The notes under the pieces: generated by a model | The model's input: only the letters and a program-made list of their open reading frames with translations | What the model was told of the DNA's origin: nothing | Database searches by the model: none | DNA from: Anaeramoeba flamelloides | Lineage: Eukaryota; Metamonada; Anaeramoebidae | Assembly (NCBI GenBank): GCA_027625915.1 | Contig: JANTQA010000008.1 | Location: 11,285,001-11,349,000 of the forward strand | Direction: 5' to 3' | DNA length: 64,000 nt | Part shown: positions 58,590 through 64,000 of the stretch, in pieces | How the letters are laid out: every line of letters starts with the position of its first letter | Position numbering within the stretch: position 1 is the stretch's first letter | Position numbers and translations under genes: made by a program

Positions 58590-61238
58590 TTAAAGTAGGG
58601 AAGATATTGAAAGGGGTATTCTAACTGCGTTTGTAAAACCTTCGTGAAAACGGAACACGACGTCTGGTATTATGACATCGATTTTCAATTTAGATTTTTT
58701 CCTATTAGCCAATTCTGAAAGGAAAGTGGTACCGTTAAATTTATTTTTTTGGTTTTTTTTCTTTTTTGAATAATGTGATTCAGTTTTTTTAATGTCTTCT
58801 TTATTTTCAAGCTTTGTAAATAAGGAATTCAAAATTCTCGTAGAGAGTGTCTTGTAAGAAGGAAGAGAGGAAAACCTACCGACGAGGTCTATTTGTGGTG
58901 ACAACGTATATTGCATTTGCCCTGTAAATCCTTCTTCTGAAATGTAAGATAGAGAATAATTGAAATGTATTTTCGTAATTTTGTCGATCAATTTCTGCCG
59001 GTCGTAGTTATTCTTAATCGTGAAATTGGCTAATGGCGCGGGGGTGATCATTCTTGAAAGATATGGTGCCAATTCTGTTGCCAAAACCTTGAGATTAATG
59101 TTACTTGATTTCAATTTCTGGGGGATATTTTCAAGAAACGAATTGCAAATTTCTTTGTTCTGCTTCAATTTCTGTCTGTGTTTGTTCATTGTGGCCAAAT
59201 CAAAATACGTGTCTTGGCCGATTCTTTGGCAATCCTTGCCAATAGCTAAAATTGCAAAGGGCAAATACTTGTTCAAAGAAAAATTCATTGTTCTATTTCT
59301 TGTCGCAACGACATAGTCATTGAAGACAAACCAATCAGAAATGTTTGCGGTTTTGTGTAGAAAGATATCAGGATAGTCCATATTTAAAAAGTTATGAAAA
59401 ATTGCTTTGATTAAAAAATCATCATCGTTAAATTCCTTCACGATTTTAAAGGTTCTCCAAAATTTTTGGATTTTGCCCGCATACGACTTTGTTTGGTTGG
59501 GCGATCCAATGATTTGGCTACTTTTTCTTTTCCTTTGGGCGCCACGCTCACCATTCTTCTCATTGCCGCCAGTGCCAGATCCGGTGCTCGGGGTGGTACC
59601 CTTGCTGCCACTATTGGTACCATAATTTGAAACAAGTGAATTTTGTTGAGTTTTTGAGGTCAAATCTTTGTTGCGATTAAAGACATATTCAATTGTCTCG
59701 AATAAATTTCTTGAATAGTCACGATCTATTGTGATTCTTTGGATATGATCAACAGTAATTTCTTTTAAATTGATTTTTTTATTTTTTTTCGATTTCCCGT
59801 AAATATTATCAGAATGGAATTTATAAAAATTCGGTGGGTTTCTTGAAAGGAACTCCAGGGTCCGTAAGCAACCCCGGATATCATTATTGTTTTTGTTAAT
59901 GATTTCGACTAAAAACTCATTGTTTGCTTCAATTTTTTCCTTTGCGCAGATCTCGTCAAGCCTTTTCAGAATGTCACTCGTTTCTGGTGGCTTCATTTTA
60001 ATGACATACGATACTCTTCTTAACTTTCTTAAGGCCAAAGTATATAATTCGTTACAAACACAAATCACAGGCGATCGTAATTTCTTAATGTTGCTTATTA
60101 AGTAATTGATACCATTTTCATCGGATTGTGATTGTGATTGTGATTGCCGTGGGTTTCTGGCTTGTTTTGGACTTGATCTTGATTTTTGTTTAAGTGCTGA
60201 AAAAAATGAGGATGCTGTGGGCTTTGGCTTTTGGTTTGAATTTGAATTTGATGATGACCTTGAAGAAATTGAACCGTCGATCTCATCAAAGAGAAAGCAA
60301 AAGGGCTTTTGCCCTGGTAAGGGTTTCTGTCCCAAGGCTGCCTTAATTCGGTTTTTAAACATGTTGCTTGATCTTTCATCACTTGCATTGATCTCGATTA
60401 AATCAAACCCACAATGCTTTGCCAAAATTTGAATCATACTTGTCTTGCCAACCCCTGCAGCCCCACTGACCAATAAGATATTCGAGTCCTTGTTCAAATT
60501 GTATCTGTATTTAAATTTACTTCTATTAAATCTCTTATTGTTGTTATTGTTGTTGTTATTGTTCGAATTGTTTTGAAATTTTCGAAATTGTTGTTGTTGT
60601 TGCTGCTGCTGCTGTTGCTGCTTTTGCTTTTGCTTTGATTGTTTTTTTTTATTTTTCCAAGACATTAACCACCCAAGAATTTCTCTATTGGTGGTTTCAT
60701 TCGAGATTAAATCAAAATACCTTTTTGGTTGGTATCTTGATGTCCACATTTCATCATTAATCTCCTTGTTTTTGTTTTGTTGGTAATACTCTTGTTTGAT
60801 TTTTCGGATTTTTTGTTTTTCAATCGAGAGAATCTTCGCTCTTTCCAAGATGTCTTCAATGGGCTCCTCTAATAACATTTCTTCATTTAATTTTGTTAAA
60901 TCGTTTTTTAAAAAAACCGATTCACTTTGGTACCCACTAAGATCTTTTGCATACACAACGTTTCCATCTGATTGTTTGATCTTAAAAGACGGGAACGTAG
61001 ATGGCTTGTCTTGATAATATTTGGTCTCTTTGCTATTGGCTTTTTTTTTTAGTTTTTGCTTTGGTTTTGGATCTTCTTCTTCAAATAATTCTTCTTCAAA
61101 TGTTGGTTGACTTAAAGTTTCTTCCAAGATTTGTTCTTCTTGGGAATTTGATACTTGAATCGAAAATGTTGGTATTTGTTCTTGCTTTTGTTTGGCTTTA
61201 GTTTTTCTTTTTCTTTTCGCCGAATGTAATTCGCTCAT
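58590..61238 (-). CDS. CTF18: CTF18-like clamp-loader ATPase (882 aa)
   Basis: Large subunit of the alternative RFC complex that loads PCNA on the leading strand and supports sister-chromatid cohesion. WTSRYQPKRYFDLISNETTN (165-184) followed by REILGWLMSWK is the CTF18 form of the RFC box. Walker A is GAAGVGKTS (259-267) and Walker B is FLFDEIDGS (316-323). Sensor regions follow: SPVICVCNELYTLALRKLRR and NNNDIRGCLRTLEFLSR. The C-terminus VFRFHEGFTNAVRIPL matches the conserved CTF18 tail that contacts CTF8/DCC1. There is no BRCT domain, which argues against RFC1. Low-complexity inserts lie between RFC box and Walker A (poly-Gln 207-217, poly-Asn 226-234), after Walker B (Ser/Asn/Gln-rich) and near the middle (Gly/Ser-rich). 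Single exon, start at MSELHSAKRKRKTK, a possible nuclear localisation signal. Confidence 0.92.
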   Translation of the reverse strand: MSELHSAKRKRKTKAKQKQEQIPTFSIQVSNSQEEQILEETLSQPTFEEELFEEEDPKPKQKLKKKANSKETKYYQDKPSTFPSFKIKQSDGNVVYAKDLSGYQSESVFLKNDLTKLNEEMLLEEPIEDILERAKILSIEKQKIRKIKQEYYQQNKNKEINDEMWTSRYQPKRYFDLISNETTNREILGWLMSWKNKKKQSKQKQKQQQQQQQQQQQFRKFQNNSNNNNNNNNNKRFNRSKFKYRYNLNKDSNILLVSGAAGVGKTSMIQILAKHCGFDLIEINASDERSSNMFKNRIKAALGQKPLPGQKPFCFLFDEIDGSISSRSSSNSNSNQKPKPTASSFFSALKQKSRSSPKQARNPRQSQSQSQSDENGINYLISNIKKLRSPVICVCNELYTLALRKLRRVSYVIKMKPPETSDILKRLDEICAKEKIEANNEFLVEIINKNNNDIRGCLRTLEFLSRNPPNFYKFHSDNIYGKSKKNKKINLKEITVDHIQRITIDRDYSRNLFETIEYVFNRNKDLTSKTQQNSLVSNYGTNSGSKGTTPSTGSGTGGNEKNGERGAQRKRKSSQIIGSPNQTKSYAGKIQKFWRTFKIVKEFNDDDFLIKAIFHNFLNMDYPDIFLHKTANISDWFVFNDYVVATRNRTMNFSLNKYLPFAILAIGKDCQRIGQDTYFDLATMNKHRQKLKQNKEICNSFLENIPQKLKSSNINLKVLATELAPYLSRMITPAPLANFTIKNNYDRQKLIDKITKIHFNYSLSYISEEGFTGQMQYTLSPQIDLVGRFSSLPSYKTLSTRILNSLFTKLENKEDIKKTESHYSKKKKNQKNKFNGTTFLSELANRKKSKLKIDVIIPDVVFRFHEGFTNAVRIPLSISSLL

Positions 61239-63440
61239 AACAAAAATATACTTGACAAATTCGTAAAGGGTTTTGTGAAAAAAAAAAAAAAGAAGAAAAA
61301 TGAAAAAGAAATTTGATCTATCAAGCTAGACGTTAAACTTTTTTAAAATATTTTTTAGTTTTAAATATCTTGTTATTTAAGCTAAAAAAATATCTTTTTA
61401 AATGGGGGACTGACTTCCAAGTTTTGAAAACAAGTTGCCTCTTTTATGAAATATTTTATTTTTATTTGTTTAGTATACTTTGGATTTAGTGACAACGTTC
61501 ATCAAGAGTAGTAGTTTTTTGTATTTATTGTGAATGAGAACACAAACACCTATCATAGAAAAGAAATTCTGGCAGTGTTCAAAAAAACAGAACAATTGTC
61601 ATTTGAAACATAGGTTTTATGTTCTGAAAAAGTGTATTTTCAATTACAATACCTTTTGTAAATAACTTCTGTTATAAATCTTTAACCCATTACACAAATT
61701 TATCTCGTGTTTTATTTTAAGAATTTGATATATAGATATATAAAGAATAGACAGACGAAACACTTGTTTTGAATTCAAATTGAATTTAGAGGTTTGATCT
61801 TGATTGATCCAAATGGCTCAATAATATTAAATGCTTTTGTTTCAAAAATTTAAGTCATATATAATTTAATTTTGAGATAAAATAAAAGATTTTTTATAAA
61901 AATTCGAAAAAAGATTGTTTTCTCTTCTTTTTCAAACAATTTCAATATAATCTTTCAATATCTTCATAATTCTTAATTAAAATTTATCTCAAGAACACTA
62001 TTTCTTGTTTTACCATTGTTTTCACCTATAATTTAATTTGTTTTATCTCTTGGACCCATCCAATATTGTGATCATCAGTGAAATTTTAGTAATATGATAA
62101 AATAAAAAATACTGGTTAGTTCCAGGATAGTAATTTTTTTATTTTTGAAACTATTAAAACAAATCTTTCCATCGGTATCTACTCAAGTAAAAATTTCTAA
62201 CATTTTCACAAATCATACAGTATTTCCAAAGGCACCATGAATTTTTTTTATATATCAAAGTTTGATTTTGATATATATTTTTAAAATTTTAAGAATATAA
62301 GGATAATGAAGCTCAGATTGCAATTTTTTTTTACTTTTATACACCAACACCCAAGAATTTTTTCTGATATTCAAAATATAAATTTTCTGAACCCAAAGTG
62401 ACTTTAAACATCGAAAATTCTCTGAGAAACCACTTTAAATTTACTCTTAAAACAATTGATTTTTTTTTGACCATATCACAAGTGTTTTTTTCATCTGTGC
62501 CTCATTTAAGAAAAAATTTTTTCAAAAAGATCTTTGTTATTTTCATATTCGATTTTTAAATGTATATATTAACATCAAAATTTGAAATCAAAAAAAATCC
62601 ATGGTGATATTGGAACAGCTGTAAAAACCCTTTGAGAGTAATTGCTAAGTCATTATCAATAATTTAAAGGATTATCTGAATTTTTTCCTCGTGAATATTA
62701 GAATTAGATGTATTAAACAATATTATAATTTAAATTGTGTATGTAAAAATTTTTTTAAATTATTATGAGTTTTGGGGGTTTTAAAAGAAAACTGTTTTTT
62801 TAATCAAAATTTTTTTCAAATAAGCTGATAAATTCAAAGAGATGTCTGAGAATTTTTACATAATTTACTGTTTGACAAGTTTTTTTATCTTGGCTTTGAA
62901 TAAAGCATTTTATTGATTTAAAAGTTAAGAGAAAATTTGCAAAATTAGATGGCTTTGAAAATATTCTTTCTCAAGAATTTGTTTAAAAAGTTGAGTTATT
63001 AGTTTTACAAATATGTAAATTAAACTCAAAATTAATTAAAATGTTTTTGAATTGAAACACATCAAGCCAAATTTAAAATCAAAATTTTTTCACCTCAGCA
63101 ATCTGTCAGGAGTTTTAGATAATAAATTTACAAACATTTATATACTTTACCTCAAAATATTTGAAAATAAAATGGATTACATAATGAACTTCAAGCATTT
63201 TGGTTTTGAAAATTTCAAATTTAGAAAGGGTAAATGGTTTAACCAAAATAGAAATATTACCACCATAAAAAAAAAAAAAGAATTTGGTTTTTGAAAGACA
63301 AAACATAAAAAAATAAAAAACGAATCAATGTAATTCACAAAATATTAAATGTAAGTAATCAAAATTTATTTGTGAAAGTAATCAAATCTCAAAGCAAATA
63401 AAAAAATAATAAAAAATATAGCTAATAATAAAAGAATCAA
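61239..63440. other. 2.2-kb gene-free region
   Basis: 5' flank of CTF18 and 3' flank of the GH31 gene. Only A/T-rich sequence and short chance frames; I recognise no repeat family here. Confidence 0.55.
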
Positions 63441-64000
63441 TTAATCCCATTCAACAACCAAGTCACTGTTTAGGTTTTCATTTAAATTAGATACAGTGAG
63501 AACTTGAGTTTTTGCATTATAATCAAATTGGCAGGATTTGCCGTTTACATTAAGAGAAGTTATAGGGCCCATTCCAAAAAATTTCAATAAATGTAGAGGT
63601 GTTGAACTTAAAGGATCATATTTGTCCTTTTTAATAGTTGAGGTTAATTTATTGTTTGCTACATTAAAATGGATTTCACTATAATTATCACCAACTTCGA
63701 TTGATTCTCCATCATCGACATATAGCCAACCGGAAGCTTCACTGTTTGAATCTAATGCAACAATAAGCTCAAAATTATTTTGACGGGCTTCATACGTGGT
63801 TAAGGCAGATGGCTGTGCGGGAATGATCTTGCCACCCTTAAGTAGTATGGGCATGGTATCAATGGATGCAAGGAATTGCATGTGTAATCCATGCACTTGA
63901 TTTTCCAGTTTCTTCATTACACTCTCGCCTGTTAGGTAATTATACCAGTCATCATTTGGCACATATCCCTCAACGGACGTTGCACCTTCTTCAAGAACGG
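63441..64000 (-). CDS. glycoside hydrolase family 31 alpha-glucosidase, C-terminal part (runs off the right edge)
   Basis: GH31 enzymes release glucose from alpha-linked glucans (lysosomal acid alpha-glucosidase, glucosidase II and relatives). The partial frame covers the region just after the catalytic barrel: PVLEEGATSVEGYVPNDDWY with NYLTGE, then TMPILLKGGKIIPAQPSALT, then the tail-domain segment RQNNFELIVALDSNSEASGW with LYVDDGES. These are the standard proximal and distal beta-sandwich motifs. The last residues are LVVEWD followed by TAA. Catalytic aspartates lie upstream, outside the window, so the substrate class and any signal peptide cannot be judged. The frame is open to the last base, so the true start lies beyond 64000. 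Confidence 0.93.
   Translation of the reverse strand, partial: VLEEGATSVEGYVPNDDWYNYLTGESVMKKLENQVHGLHMQFLASIDTMPILLKGGKIIPAQPSALTTYEARQNNFELIVALDSNSEASGWLYVDDGESIEVGDNYSEIHFNVANNKLTSTIKKDKYDPLSSTPLHLLKFFGMGPITSLNVNGKSCQFDYNAKTQVLTVSNLNENLNSDLVVEWD

Noticed and set aside
58590-61238. RFC1 (canonical clamp-loader large subunit)
   Set aside because: There is no BRCT domain, and the RFC box, the DEIDG Walker B and the EGFTNAVR tail follow the CTF18 pattern.
63052-63306. Overlapping short frames on both strands downstream of GH31
   Set aside because: Composition is Phe/Lys/Ile only and they contain the antisense of each other; chance frames.

Overview
The window looks like nuclear DNA of an AT-rich unicellular eukaryote. 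The coding regions carry asparagine, glutamine and lysine/glutamate runs, genes are sparse, spliceosomal introns have GT..AG borders, and the standard stop codons are used. Genes with conserved eukaryotic functions sit 2 to 8 kb apart in DNA that is mostly A/T runs and decayed mobile elements. An amoeboid or metamonad-like protist would fit, but I cannot name the organism from sequence alone.

Layout. 3.2-11.1 kb, minus: a single-exon INTS1-like Integrator scaffold subunit. 17.4-18.95 kb, minus: a three-exon T/K-type cyclin (P-TEFb-like). Divergent from it, 19.3-25.3 kb, plus: a RhoGAP-domain gene whose domain is cut by a 4.9 kb intron full of repeats. A further plus-strand exon with a FAM13-like C-terminal module lies at 30.0-31.25 kb and may belong to the same gene. 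35.7-37.6 kb, minus: two-exon RPA1, the large subunit of replication protein A. 45.7-47.2 kb, minus: a CH-domain plus coiled-coil protein. 53.7-54.5 kb, minus: TRAPPC6/Trs33. 58.6-61.2 kb, minus: CTF18, the alternative clamp-loader ATPase. 63.4 kb to the right edge, minus: the C-terminal end of a GH31 alpha-glucosidase. The genes do not form a pathway cluster. INTS1 and the cyclin both act in RNA polymerase II elongation and termination control, and RPA1 and CTF18 both act in DNA replication.

The non-coding part is the unusual part. At least three families of 0.5-0.6 kb elements with terminal inverted repeats are present: four copies in two subfamilies, two copies, and three copies. There is also a 314-bp element with about 70-bp terminal repeats, several foldbacks, a dispersed 0.5-0.7 kb repeat, and a 5'-truncated LINE with a perfect 21-bp target-site duplication. 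Most striking is a modular family of small near-perfect palindromes (two or three hairpin types, often preceded by a GTGCC-rich leader). One copy is inserted inside the LINE, which shows directly that these hairpins move.
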